Positions 16,539-25,650 are shown, counted from the first letter of the stretch. The stretch: DNA of 64,000 nucleotides from Roseimicrobium gellanilyticum (GCF_003315205.1 NZ_QNRR01000002.1:30783-94782); one strand, 5' to 3'. A program made the numbers and translations. Notes: generated by a model not told the origin, from the letters alone.

Positions 16539-18437
16539 ATGAAGACCAAGCTGCTTCTGCTTCCCGCCGCGTGCCTCATTTCTCCCCTGGCGCTTTCGCA
16601 CGGCCAGGTGCTGCCGGCCAGTGGAGGCGGCGGCGCTCCCGCGAGCCAGCAGAGCAGTGCCCCGCCGCCCACGCAGTCCAATCAATCGCAGCAGCAGAAC
16701 TCCATGCTGGGCAACACGTTGCCTTTCATGGACGTGGGCAATGAGACCGTGGCCTGGGATGGCAAGATGTGGAACGTGACGAACAATCGCATGTTCCGCG
16801 CGCGCCTGGAGAAGTACCTCGCTTCCCCCGAGGCCAATACACCGGAGGATGAAGAGTACCGGAAGATTCTGGACGAAATCACCACGCTGCTTGCCCCCAC
16901 CCACAACGGTGGCAAGCCCAGCCTCCCCGGCGCGGTGGCGCTCCTGCCCATTGCCGCGCAGCACAAGATTGACGCGAAGCTGTGCGATACGCTCGCGAAC
17001 GCCATCTACGGTGTGTGGCTCTCCCAGAAGAATGTGGCCAGCCTTCGCGCCACCACGGAAGAGATGGGACGCCAGCGGAACAACCGCCACTTCTTTGGCA
17101 AGCACGCGTCGGATCCCATGTCTGTCCAGCGCCCCGCCGCCGGCAGCACCACGAATCGCGGTGGTCAGCAGCAGAATACACCCCAGCAGGCGGTGGCCCA
17201 GCTCGGTGATGTAGCCCAGTACACCAAGGACATCGTGGAGCTCGAAGCCAAGATGAAGGCTGCCGAGCTCTCCATGGCCACGGCGCAGGTCACGGCGAAG
17301 GCGGAGTTCCAGGCCATCATCATCCAGTTCGCCATCCAGCGTCGCTTCGAGCATGTGGTGCTCGCGTGCCGCTTCTACCGTCATATCTTCGCGGATCCCT
17401 CCGGCATCCTGAACCTCAAGGAAGGATCGGATGCGGAGAAGATGTTCGCCTCCAGCCTCGGCACGTCACCCACCATCAGCGCGCTCGATTCGTTCGCGAA
17501 CGAAGCCATTCGCGATGTGGATGAGGCGGTGCAGGCCTTCGATTATCTCGTGGAGCGTGGCGATATGGCCAGCGCCTCCCAGCGCATCTCCGAGGCCTTC
17601 ATGGTCGGCGAATACCTTCCTCGCGTGCGCCGCGTGCCCATTCAGCGGAAGATGATGGTGCTCGACTTCACCCGCGACTCGAACCAGCTCGTGTCTGCCA
17701 TGGAGATGAAGGACTACACGCTTGCGGAGACGCTGGTCACGAAGCTGCGTACGCTCGCAAAGGACTTCGACTACAGCAAGCCCACCGCCATGATCGAGAC
17801 GGCGCGGACCGTGAGCGACATGCATCTGAACAAGGCCAAGGTCGCCGCCATGCAGGGCGATCAAAAGGGCAGCACGGATTCGCTCACCCAGGCCGCCACC
17901 ATCTGGCCCACGAATCCGAAGCTGAAGGAATTCACCAACATGATCGGCAACAACGCCGATATTAAAACACAGACCGCGCTCGACCTGGATCGCCTGCTCA
18001 GCCAGCGAAACTACCGCCAGATCTATAACGACCAAGGCCGCTATCTCGCTGCGGTGATCGATGACCCCATCCGCCAGGAATCTTTGAAGAAGGTGCTCAC
18101 CGACATGAACAAGGTGAACCTCATCATCGCCGGCGCGACGAGCCGCTCCCAAGGTGGTGATATGGCGGGCGCTTGGGAGTCCATCGAGCAGGCTTACGTT
18201 GAGTTTCCCGAAGATCCCGAAGTCGCCCGCCTGCGTTCTGATTTCAGTGTGAAGGCCACCGACTTTGTTGGCGCCCTGCAAAAGGCGAAGCAACACGAGG
18301 ACCGCCAGCAAACCGGCTCCGCCCTCGCCTGGTACCTCAAGGCCCGCACCCAATATCCCCCGAGCCAATTCGCCCGCGAAGGCATCACCCGCCAGGTGAC
18401 CAAGCTGAACGGTGGTAGTGGTGATACGGTGCCGTGA
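16539..18437 (+). CDS. Large secreted protein of unknown function
   Basis: 632 residues from the ATG at 16539, where a signal peptide begins (MKTKLLLLPAACLISPLALS); the frame also has an earlier start at 16503. After a Gly/Ser/Gln-rich linker (about 25-60) the protein is mostly helical, with long amphipathic stretches (for example AQYTKDIVELEAKMKAAELS) and repeated patterns in the last 300 residues suggestive of TPR-like helices (GDMAGAWESIEQAYVEFPEDPEVARLR). No enzyme motif is seen. It is probably periplasmic and may be a scaffold or assembly factor. I recognise no family. Confidence 0.72.
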   Translation: MKTKLLLLPAACLISPLALSHGQVLPASGGGGAPASQQSSAPPPTQSNQSQQQNSMLGNTLPFMDVGNETVAWDGKMWNVTNNRMFRARLEKYLASPEANTPEDEEYRKILDEITTLLAPTHNGGKPSLPGAVALLPIAAQHKIDAKLCDTLANAIYGVWLSQKNVASLRATTEEMGRQRNNRHFFGKHASDPMSVQRPAAGSTTNRGGQQQNTPQQAVAQLGDVAQYTKDIVELEAKMKAAELSMATAQVTAKAEFQAIIIQFAIQRRFEHVVLACRFYRHIFADPSGILNLKEGSDAEKMFASSLGTSPTISALDSFANEAIRDVDEAVQAFDYLVERGDMASASQRISEAFMVGEYLPRVRRVPIQRKMMVLDFTRDSNQLVSAMEMKDYTLAETLVTKLRTLAKDFDYSKPTAMIETARTVSDMHLNKAKVAAMQGDQKGSTDSLTQAATIWPTNPKLKEFTNMIGNNADIKTQTALDLDRLLSQRNYRQIYNDQGRYLAAVIDDPIRQESLKKVLTDMNKVNLIIAGATSRSQGGDMAGAWESIEQAYVEFPEDPEVARLRSDFSVKATDFVGALQKAKQHEDRQQTGSALAWYLKARTQYPPSQFAREGITRQVTKLNGGSGDTVP

Positions 18438-18663
18438 GGCGTCGGCACCGCTGTGAAGGGGGCAACGCAAAGCAGCGAAGCAGCCAAGGAACCTAGTGTA
18501 GAAGGCTTCTCCAGAAACCTCTCACGCGAGCACGTCTCCTGACGCGACACGCCTTCAGCGCACAGCGTATCCTCAAGGAGTGGGGCATTCTTGCCCCCAT
18601 TTGGACGTTGCACGTTCCCTGCCCGGTAAGTTCCTGCGCTTCGCGCGCCCATTCGAAGATTTC

Positions 18664-18817
18664 GGTAGGGTGCTGCTGCGTCGGCACCCAAATTTCCGTG
18701 GGCGGAAGCGGCGTGGAACTTTGTTGCGTGCGTCTTACAGGCCTTGCCACCCACCCACCAGCTCCGCGCCTCCCCAAGCCCCACCTGACTAGGGTGCCGA
18801 CGCAGCAGCACCCTACC
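18664..18817. repeat. Element with 25-bp perfect inverted arms
   Basis: 18664-18688 (GGTAGGGTGCTGCTGCGTCG, continuing GCACC) and 18793-18817 are exact reverse complements, 104 bp apart. The 620-bp gap 18438-19059 holds this element plus a low-complexity CTCTGTGTCTCCGTGTCTCC stretch near 18900, and I see no gene in it. Confidence 0.8.
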
Positions 18818-19059
18818 AGATACAGGCGCTCGCCACGTAAGTGTGCGAGTATGGAGAAAACGTGGCTGGTTCCTGGGCCTTGCTCCCCCTCAGTCTCCGA
18901 AGTTCCTCTGTGTCTCCGTGTCTCCGTGTTGAATCCAATGCACCTCGCCTCGCACCCGTAGGTTCCGGCCACACAACCTCACCAAATCTCCCCAACTCCC
19001 CTGATCCAACCCGCCTTCCCACCGCGTTCTCATCCACCTCACGCCTCACGCCTTCCCCC

Positions 19060-19917
19060 ATGCTCCGCCTCGCCTTCCTCTCCCTCCTCACCCTGGCAGC
19101 CAGCCACCTCACTGCCCCGGCCTCCGAGCCCACTACCGTCACCGGCCTCTACCAGGGCGTCCGCATCATCGCCCATCGCGGTGCCGGCTTCGAGTTCGAT
19201 GAAAACACCGTCGAAGCCTGCAAGCACAGCTATGCCAAAGGCATCCGCGGCTACGAGGTGGACATCCGCCTCACCAAGGACAACCACCTCGTCCTCATGC
19301 ACGACGCGGACACCGCCCGCACCACGAACGGCAAGGGCAAGATCGAAGACCTCACCCTTGCCGAGATCCAGGCCCTGCGCACCACCCGCAGCGGCGTTCC
19401 GGTGCCCTCCGTCACCGACCTCTTCACCTGGTTCAAGGACAAGCCCGAGGTCCTCTTCCTCCTCGAGATGAAGACCAAGGAGGAAAAGGTCTACACCGAA
19501 GACCGCCTCGCCATCTACTGCCGCCTGCTGGACGAAGCCACGCGCAACCTCCTCCCCAGCGGCACCTACCATTTCACCTCCTTCGACAAGCGCTCCCTCA
19601 CCATCATGAAGCGCCTCCAGCCCGACGTCCCCACCGGCCTCCTCACCAGCACCTTCCCCACACCCGAACTCATCACCGAAGCTAAAGCCCTCAACTGCGC
19701 CCGCCTCTCCGTCTCCCTCGACGCCACCTCACGCAAGATGGCCCGCGAAGTCAAAGACGCCGGCCTTCAGGTGTCCCTCTGGCCCATCAAAAGCAAAGCC
19801 GACGCGGATTTGGCCGTGATGATGGGAGCGAATATTTTGTGCACGGACGTGCCGGGGGATTTGGTGGGGAAGGAGAGTGGGAATGCGAATGTGAAGAGCA
19901 AGGATGCGGTGCCGTAA
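19060..19917 (+). CDS. Secreted glycerophosphodiester phosphodiesterase family protein
   Basis: 285 residues from the ATG at 19060 (MLRLAFLSLLTLAASHLTAP), which begins a signal peptide; the frame stays open further upstream but overlaps repeat DNA. The GDPD catalytic motifs are in place: RIIAHRGAGFEFDENTVEA (HR...ENT), YEVDIRLTKDNHLVLMHD (E-x-D and the HD pair) and a late LLEMK (Glu-x-Lys). The family hydrolyses glycerophosphodiesters to glycerol-3-phosphate and an alcohol, using a metal ion in a TIM barrel. Export suggests periplasmic lipid-headgroup scavenging. Both start and neighbours indicate a single-gene unit. Confidence 0.88.
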   Translation: MLRLAFLSLLTLAASHLTAPASEPTTVTGLYQGVRIIAHRGAGFEFDENTVEACKHSYAKGIRGYEVDIRLTKDNHLVLMHDADTARTTNGKGKIEDLTLAEIQALRTTRSGVPVPSVTDLFTWFKDKPEVLFLLEMKTKEEKVYTEDRLAIYCRLLDEATRNLLPSGTYHFTSFDKRSLTIMKRLQPDVPTGLLTSTFPTPELITEAKALNCARLSVSLDATSRKMAREVKDAGLQVSLWPIKSKADADLAVMMGANILCTDVPGDLVGKESGNANVKSKDAVP

Positions 19918-19986
19918 GGAATGAGCGACCGTGTGGCCGTGGCGTCACGATGGCACATTTCATCCCTCAGCGTGACGGCCACCCAC

Positions 19987-20090
19987 TTGTGGAACACCTA
20001 CGGCGTTCAAGCTTCTTTTGCAGCCACCTGGGGTGGCGTCCGCTTCGCGGACTGACCCCAGGCTGGACAATGTTCAACACCTTCGGTGTA
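19987..20090 (+). repeat. RAYT-linked ~105-bp palindromic repeat, copy 3 (forward)
   Basis: It opens TTGTGGAACACCTACGGCGT, has the hairpin CTGGGGTGGCGTCCGC...ACTGACCCCAG and closes CAACACCTTCGGTGTA. The order and spacing are the same as copy 2. Confidence 0.82.
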
Positions 20091-20279
20091 GGAGCTTCGA
20101 TCCGGAGGTGGTCATAGGGTTCGCAGAGGTTGAGCTTTGGTAGTGCCGTTGTGAGATGGCGATGGGTGATTGTGGGAGAGACGAGGCTTTGCCAAAGTGG
20201 CTCACGCTGCCCTCAGCGTGAACCGTGGCAGTATCCCTGATTCACCATACTCCCAACACCATAACCAAGAAGACGCCCT

Positions 20280-20385
20280 TACGCCGAAGGCGTTGCACAT
20301 CGTCCAGCCCAACGGTCAGCTTGCGAAGCAAGCGCCACCTTGGGTAGCTGATAATGAAACTTGAACGCCGTAGGTGTTCCACAAA
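20280..20385 (-). repeat. RAYT-linked ~105-bp palindromic repeat, copy 4 (reverse)
   Basis: It starts TACGCCGAAGGCGTTGCACA, carries GTCAGCTTGCGAAGCAAGCG and ends GAACGCCGTAGGTGTTCCAC. It lies 53 bp beyond the stop codon of the RAYT gene and faces away from the copy at 20908, so the two bracket that gene. Confidence 0.85.
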
Positions 20386-20438
20386 CGGCTGCCATTCACC
20401 GGCATCGTTGCGCAACGTTCCCGGGCGGCCCACCCGCT

Positions 20439-20894
20439 TCAATCCCACGCATACCGTTCATCTAACTCCGCGCCGTACTTCTTGCACAAGCGGCGGAACT
20501 CATCCTGGAATCCGACCTTCCGGTGATGCTCCTCTTGATTCCGGATGTACTTGGCCAGCGCATCGATGTGGGACGGGCTCACGGAAAACGCCCCATAACC
20601 CGCCTGCCACCGGAAATCCCGGAGGTTCCGGTTGGTGACCTTGATCCACTTGGTGGTCTCGCGTTTCAAATCCCGCACGAACGCCGCCTGGGACAGGTTC
20701 CTGGACAACCGGCAAAATACATGCACATGATCCGCCACCCCGCCGATGACCACCGACGGTGACTCCATGTTCTCACACGCCCCGGCCATGTACGCATGCG
20801 TCTCGCGCCGGAACGTGGCGTCCGTGAGGAAGGTGGCACGCTCCTTCGTGGAGAACACGAAATGCTGGAAATCGCGGCTGATGGATTGGGACAT
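20439..20894 (-). CDS. REP-associated tyrosine transposase (RAYT, IS200/IS605 TnpA-like)
   Basis: 151 residues, the size of a single-domain HUH Y1 transposase. The N-terminus has the family strand QHFVFSTKERATFL. The HUH metal-binding motif is His56-Val-His58 in GGVADHVHVFCRL. The likely catalytic Tyr116 is in AKYIRNQEEHHRK, matching the Y-x3-Q-x2-HH signature of this group. RAYTs cut and rejoin single-stranded palindromic REP DNA. The gene has no IS200-type ends of its own. Instead it is bracketed by two ~105-bp palindromic units (20280-20385 and 20908-21013), with a third at 19987. That layout is the classic REPtron and suggests the unit is the enzyme's substrate (inference). Confidence 0.9.
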   Translation of the reverse strand: MSQSISRDFQHFVFSTKERATFLTDATFRRETHAYMAGACENMESPSVVIGGVADHVHVFCRLSRNLSQAAFVRDLKRETTKWIKVTNRNLRDFRWQAGYGAFSVSPSHIDALAKYIRNQEEHHRKVGFQDEFRRLCKKYGAELDERYAWD

Positions 20895-20907
20895 CTTGAG
20901 CCGACTT

Positions 20908-21013
20908 TTTGTGGAACTCTTTCAGAGTTCAATTAATTTCTCGACCAAACCCAAGGTGGCGCCCGCTTCGCGTGCTTACCCTGGGCTGCACAATGTGCAA
21001 CGCCTTCGGCGTA
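20908..21013 (+). repeat. RAYT-linked ~105-bp palindromic repeat, copy 5 (forward, first part degenerate)
   Basis: The first 25 bp (TTGTGGAACTCTTTCAGAGT) align with TTGTGGAACACC... of copy 3 but have drifted. The later part (CCAAGGTGGCGCCCGCTTCG ... CAACGCCTTCGGCGTA) is well kept. It starts 14 bp upstream of the RAYT start codon, so it may overlap the promoter of that gene. Confidence 0.8.
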
Positions 21014-21196
21014 GAGGATGACACGGTTGATTCATTGCTGTGTAGACCCGAAACATCATCCTCCTAGGTCAGGAAACGATGGCTGTTTGGAGGTTGACTT
21101 TTCTCCTTGTAACTGAACAATTGATAAAGTGCCTGTGTTTCAGCATCCAGTCTTGGTTAGAAGCATGGGTTGAGGCATCAGCACCTTTTCCATTCA

Positions 21197-22288
21197 ATGT
21201 CTGAGTCTGAACAACCTCAAAAAGCGACTGCGGCCAAGCGACCAAAGTCCAAGAAAAAGGGTCGTAAGAAGCCTAAGAATATATCAGAGGGTGGAGGCAC
21301 AGCCGCTTATCCGCGCCACAGCCTGTCAAAGTCACTGCGGATTCCAACCGCCATCCTAGAACAAAATGCGGGGAAGCCATGTAGCGAAAAGGAGGCCGCA
21401 ACTTTTGTCGGAGTTGGATTTGGAGGTCCATTTCGACTTGAGATCAGTTCATGTTTGAAATTCGGACTTCTGGAGCGCCCAGGTCCAAGTCAAGTAGGGA
21501 TCACGGAGCTTGCTCGCAGGGCGATAAGGCCGCAAAGTCCTGGTGATGATGTTCGGGCTCTTCAAGAGTCTGTGCTAAAAGCACCTCAAATTTCGGAGGT
21601 CTATCAACACTACAGAGGTGAGAATCTGCCCGAACCCAAGTTTTTCGAAAATGCCTTGCAGGATAAGTTCAGGATTCCATCGGATAAAACGCTGGATTTT
21701 ATTACAATTTTTGAGCAGACGCTAGAATCTGCCCGATTACTTCAACGAGTTGATGACAGGATACGGCTGTTGGATGTGAGTGATACAGCGACAATCGGCG
21801 ATGAAGCGGGACGTTTAAAGAAATTGGGTCGTGAGGTCCATGTCTCAACTTCGGACAGTTGCTTCGTAATGATGCCGTTCGCCCCGCCCATCGGAAGTTA
21901 TTACGAGAAGATTTATGATCCAGCGATTCGCAAGGCTGGACTGACTCCCGTTCGTGCAGACAATGATATTTTTGGTACGGGTAAAATCATTGAGCAGATT
22001 TGGAGTGGAATCAACAAGGCGCGCGTATTGGTAGCCGAGTTAACCAACCGAAATCCCAATGTCTTTTATGAGCTAGGGCTTGCTCATGCTTTGCAAAAAC
22101 CAGTCGTTTTGGTGGCCTGTTCAGACCAGGACGTGCCGTTCGACCTAAGGCATATTAGAGTCATCTATTATGACATGACTGACCCATTTTGGGGGCAAAA
22201 GCTCGTCGAGAAGATATCGGAGAATATTCTGTCAGCTCTCAAAAATCCGGACGAGGCAATCTTGCCTAGAGTGCTCGAGCGGCAGTAG
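21197..22288 (+). CDS. Winged-helix-like plus TIR/deoxyribosyltransferase-like protein, candidate defence effector
   Basis: 363 residues from the ATG at 21197; a TTG at 21170 would add nine residues. A Lys-rich basic tail (about 10-30) precedes an N-terminal helical domain (about 40-200, LEISSCLKFGLLERPGPSQVG ITELARRAI) that reads like a winged helix. The C-terminal 150 residues contain CFVMMPFAPP, IIEQIWSGINKARVLVAELT, NPNVFYELGLAHAL and VPFDLRHIRVIYYD, the pattern of flavodoxin-like nucleoside 2-deoxyribosyltransferase/TIR-like domains, whose Glu in YELG is the expected catalytic residue. Related domains act as NAD- or nucleotide-cleaving effectors in phage defence. Base composition is clearly lower in GC than the neighbours, suggesting transfer. 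The function is inferred only. Confidence 0.75.
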   Translation: MSESEQPQKATAAKRPKSKKKGRKKPKNISEGGGTAAYPRHSLSKSLRIPTAILEQNAGKPCSEKEAATFVGVGFGGPFRLEISSCLKFGLLERPGPSQVGITELARRAIRPQSPGDDVRALQESVLKAPQISEVYQHYRGENLPEPKFFENALQDKFRIPSDKTLDFITIFEQTLESARLLQRVDDRIRLLDVSDTATIGDEAGRLKKLGREVHVSTSDSCFVMMPFAPPIGSYYEKIYDPAIRKAGLTPVRADNDIFGTGKIIEQIWSGINKARVLVAELTNRNPNVFYELGLAHALQKPVVLVACSDQDVPFDLRHIRVIYYDMTDPFWGQKLVEKISENILSALKNPDEAILPRVLERQ

Positions 22289-22368
22289 GAAGTGCGAATG
22301 GTGAGGGCAAAATCTCTTCTTGAACCATCTGATCTCGATGGGCTTGGCCTGAGTTCTGGCGGGTATAC

Positions 22369-23235
22369 TCAAGAAGGGGCAAGTAACTGTTTAATGGAGT
22401 CGGGATTCGCAAGTAGACGCTGTATGAGTTCTTGTTTTACTTCGTTTCTAACTTCTTCACGGATCTCCTCCCGCAATTCTTGTCGAACCTCTTCCATGTA
22501 GTGTTCACGAATTGTGTCGCGCTCTTCTTGAAGCGCACGCATCAGCCAATCTCTAAACTCGACTCGCACAGTCTCTCGTAGGTCTGTAGGCATTGCCCCT
22601 TTGAACATGGCGGATATGCCTGCTTGTAGATCTTCGCGAAGGGATTGGACCGTTTGTTGGGTGAGTGCTTCTTGGATTCGAATTCTTTCGTCCTTCGCGG
22701 TCTCAGCCAGTAGGGTGCGGAAGTCGGAGCTGACTGAGTCTTTTATTTCTCGAATTAAGGTGTGTTGCAGCAATTGAACGGGGCCCTCCTTGAAAAACTC
22801 CGCGAGGCAAGACCGGAAGAATGACTGTGTCTGTTCTCGCAGATTTTCATGGACCATGTCGGCTAGGCACTCTTCAGCAATTTCACGAATGTCTTCTCTC
22901 ATATGCTGGGTAATGGTTTCGACATTCTTGTCGCATTCTCGAAGTCGTAGCTCTTTAGAATCAGCGGGCGCCTGATATGGAACGAGAAGTGCATTCCGTT
23001 GTGCCGTCGCATTGGCCTTCATCCTTCCTGTGCCACAAAAGAAATAGTGAAGGTCATTGAGAAACAATGGTGTTGGGATGCGGCCCGTCTTTCCAAACGT
23101 TTTATCAAAGTGATCGGACAGTAACTGGAGAATAACCGTGCCCTGTCCTGCTGTGGCTTCTAAAAGATAGGACCGGATCACGACAAAGACCCTGCCCGGG
23201 TTCTCGCTGCGCTTTGCCAATCCTAGTGGGGTCAT
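22369..23235 (-). CDS. Low-GC coiled-coil protein of unknown function
   Basis: 288 residues. The N-terminal 90 residues (RVFVVIRSYLLEATAGQGTV, LFLNDLHYFFCGTGRMKAN) form an unrecognised small domain. From about 95 to the end the protein is almost wholly helical and charged, with heptad-like runs such as REDIREIAEECLADMVHENL and the repetitive tail MEEVRQELREEIREEVRNEV, which predicts a long coiled coil. No signal peptide or membrane segment is seen. It converges on the TIR-like gene with an 80-bp gap and shares its low GC, so both may have arrived together. No function can be assigned. Confidence 0.65.
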   Translation of the reverse strand: MTPLGLAKRSENPGRVFVVIRSYLLEATAGQGTVILQLLSDHFDKTFGKTGRIPTPLFLNDLHYFFCGTGRMKANATAQRNALLVPYQAPADSKELRLRECDKNVETITQHMREDIREIAEECLADMVHENLREQTQSFFRSCLAEFFKEGPVQLLQHTLIREIKDSVSSDFRTLLAETAKDERIRIQEALTQQTVQSLREDLQAGISAMFKGAMPTDLRETVRVEFRDWLMRALQEERDTIREHYMEEVRQELREEIREEVRNEVKQELIQRLLANPDSIKQLLAPS

Positions 23236-23277
23236 CAGCGGAGGTGATAGTGTGCTTTTTGTCTTGATGCGCGTTAT

Positions 23278-25650
23278 TTACACCCTCTCCACCGTCACCA
23301 ACACCCCCTTCGACGTCGGCGTATTGCTCACCTCCGCCGTGCTATCCACCGGCACCAGCACATTCGCCTCCGGGAAATAGGCCGCCGCTGTGCCCGCCGG
23401 AATATCATACGGAATCGCCAAGAAGTTCCGCGCGACTCGGGTCTCGCCGTTCCAGTGGCTCGTGATGTCCACGGGCTTTACGGGGCCGATACCGCGGGCC
23501 TTCATATCCTCCGGATTCAAGAACACAATGCGGCGTTCGTTGCTGATGCCGCGGTAGCGGTCGTGCAGGCCGTAGACGGTGGTGTTGAATTGGTCGTGGC
23601 TGCGGAAGGTTTGCAGCACCAACTGACCGGGGCCAGCCTCCAGGGAGGTGAGGGGATGGGACGTGAAGACGGCGCGTCCGTTGCCAGTGGGCGTGTTGAA
23701 GACACCTTCGCGGGCGGCGTTATACAAATAGAAGCCGCCGGGCGTGCGCACGCGTTCGTTGAAGTTCTCGAAGCCGGGGATCACGGCCTCCACCTTGTCG
23801 CGGATGAGGTCGTAGTTTCCGTAGAGCTCGCGCCAGGGCACGGTGCTGCGGCCTTTCAACGTGGCCTCGGCGAGGCGGGCGACGATGGCGGTCTCGCTCA
23901 GGCACTGGTCGCTGGGCGGCGTGAGGCGGCCCTGGCTCATGTGCACGATGCCCATGGAATTCTCCACGGTGACGAACTGCTCCATGCCATTCTGCAGGTC
24001 CACTTCCGAGCGGCCGAGGCAGGGGAGGATGAGGGCGCGCTTCCCGGTGATGAGGTGGCTGCGGTTCAGCTTCGTGGAGATGTGCGCGGTGAGATTGCAG
24101 TTCCGCAACGCAGCAGCGGTGAACTCGGTGTCCGGCGTGGCGGAGAGGAAGTTCCCACCGAGGCCGAGGAAAAACTTTCCCTGCCCCTCATGCATCGCCT
24201 TGATGGCCATGCAGGTGTCCCAGCCGTGGTGCCGCGGCGGGGTGAAGCCGAAGACTTTCCCGAGACTATCCAGGAACGAGTCCGGCATCTTTTCGAAGAT
24301 GCCCATGGTGCGGTCGCCCTGCACATTGCTGTGGCCGCGCACGGGGCAGAGGCCTGCGCCCTCGCGTGCCACGGCGCCGAGCATGAGATGCACGTGCACG
24401 ACCTCCTGGATGGTGGCGACGGCATTGCGATGCTGCGTGAGGCCCATGGCCCAGCAGGAAATGAACTTCCGCGAGCCGGAGGCAATCTGCTGTGCGGCCT
24501 TCTTGATCTCCGCGCGCTCAATGCCGCTGTGTTTTTCAATCTCCTCCCACTTCGTGGCTTCCACCTGCTTGCGATAGGCTTCGTAGCCGATGGTGCGATC
24601 CTTGATGAAGGTCTGGTCGAGCACCTTGCCGGGGTTCTCCCGTTCCATGCCGAGCAGCGCCTTCGCGATGCCGCGGAAGAGGGCCATGTCGCCATTGATG
24701 CGCACCTGGAGATACTGGCTGGTGAGCTTCGTGGCGAGGCCCATCATGCCGATGACTTCCTGCGGATGCTTGAAGCCCAGCAGGCCCGCCTCGCGCAGGG
24801 GATTCACGGAGATGATCTTCGCCCCGTGACGCACGGCGCTCTGCAGGGCGCTGAGCATGCGTGGGTGGTTCGTGCCGGGATTCTGGCCGACCACGATGAT
24901 GGTGTCCGCCTTGTCGAAATCGGCAAGCTTCACGGTGCCCTTGCCCACGCCGAGCGTTTCCTTCAGCGCAGCGCCGCTCGACTCGTGGCACATGTTGGAG
25001 CAGTCGGGCAGGTTGTTCGTGCCGTACTGGCGGACGAAGAGCTGGTAGAGGAACGCTGCCTCATTGCTGGCGCGTCCGCTGGTGTAGAAGACGGCCTCAT
25101 CCGGCGAGGCGAGTTTGTTCAGCTCGGCCGCCATGATGTTGAAGGCCTCGTCCCAGGACACCTGCTTGTAATGCGTGGCGCCCTCGCCAGCTTCCAGCAG
25201 CATGGGGTGGGTGAGTCGGCCCTGCTGCTCCAGCCAGTAGTCGGACTGCTCCGCGAGTTCACGCACGCTGTACTGCGCGCAGAACTCCGGCGTCACGCGC
25301 TTCAGCGTGGTCTCGGCGGCGATGGCCTTGGCCCCATTCTCACAGAACTCGGTGGGCGCACGATGGTCATCCGGGTCCGGCCAGGCGCAGGAGGGGCAGT
25401 CGAAGCCGTTCTTCTGGTTCAGCTTCAGCATGGCCTGCGTGCCACGCACCACGCCCGCCTGGGTGAAGACATGATTCAGCGAGGACAGCACCGCCGGTAC
25501 CCCTGCCGCCGCATGCGAGGGCGAGCCGACGCGAATGCCCGTGTGCTCCTCCGGCGTCAGCGCGTTCGGCAGTCCCTCAGCGGGTGGCGTCGGCGAAGCG
25601 GGCGCTGGCTCGCTGGTGGTCTCGGATTCGGCTGGCGTGCGGGAAGACAT
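23278..25650 (-). CDS. FdhF/YdeP-family molybdopterin oxidoreductase
   Basis: 790 residues from the ATG at 25650 (MSSRTPAESETTSEP). The frame remains open to 26892, but that part overlaps the next gene on the other strand and is not conserved. Family features: the Cys pair in GFDCPSCAWPDP, ETTLKRVTPEFCAQ, the cofactor-binding region DCSNMCHESSGAALKETLG (around residue 225), VVGQNPGTNHPRML and a C-terminal dinucleotide-binding domain ending RVARNFLAIPYDIPAGTAAAYFPEAN. This is the YdeP-like branch of the DMSO-reductase family, related to formate dehydrogenase alpha but with unproven substrate. There is no Tat signal, so it is cytoplasmic. No electron-transfer subunit gene lies beside it. Confidence 0.9.
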   Translation of the reverse strand: MSSRTPAESETTSEPAPASPTPPAEGLPNALTPEEHTGIRVGSPSHAAAGVPAVLSSLNHVFTQAGVVRGTQAMLKLNQKNGFDCPSCAWPDPDDHRAPTEFCENGAKAIAAETTLKRVTPEFCAQYSVRELAEQSDYWLEQQGRLTHPMLLEAGEGATHYKQVSWDEAFNIMAAELNKLASPDEAVFYTSGRASNEAAFLYQLFVRQYGTNNLPDCSNMCHESSGAALKETLGVGKGTVKLADFDKADTIIVVGQNPGTNHPRMLSALQSAVRHGAKIISVNPLREAGLLGFKHPQEVIGMMGLATKLTSQYLQVRINGDMALFRGIAKALLGMERENPGKVLDQTFIKDRTIGYEAYRKQVEATKWEEIEKHSGIERAEIKKAAQQIASGSRKFISCWAMGLTQHRNAVATIQEVVHVHLMLGAVAREGAGLCPVRGHSNVQGDRTMGIFEKMPDSFLDSLGKVFGFTPPRHHGWDTCMAIKAMHEGQGKFFLGLGGNFLSATPDTEFTAAALRNCNLTAHISTKLNRSHLITGKRALILPCLGRSEVDLQNGMEQFVTVENSMGIVHMSQGRLTPPSDQCLSETAIVARLAEATLKGRSTVPWRELYGNYDLIRDKVEAVIPGFENFNERVRTPGGFYLYNAAREGVFNTPTGNGRAVFTSHPLTSLEAGPGQLVLQTFRSHDQFNTTVYGLHDRYRGISNERRIVFLNPEDMKARGIGPVKPVDITSHWNGETRVARNFLAIPYDIPAGTAAAYFPEANVLVPVDSTAEVSNTPTSKGVLVTVERV

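Noticed and set aside
20439..20894. Complete IS200 insertion sequence
   Set aside because: No IS ends or accessory gene are seen; the flanks are the palindromic units expected of a RAYT.
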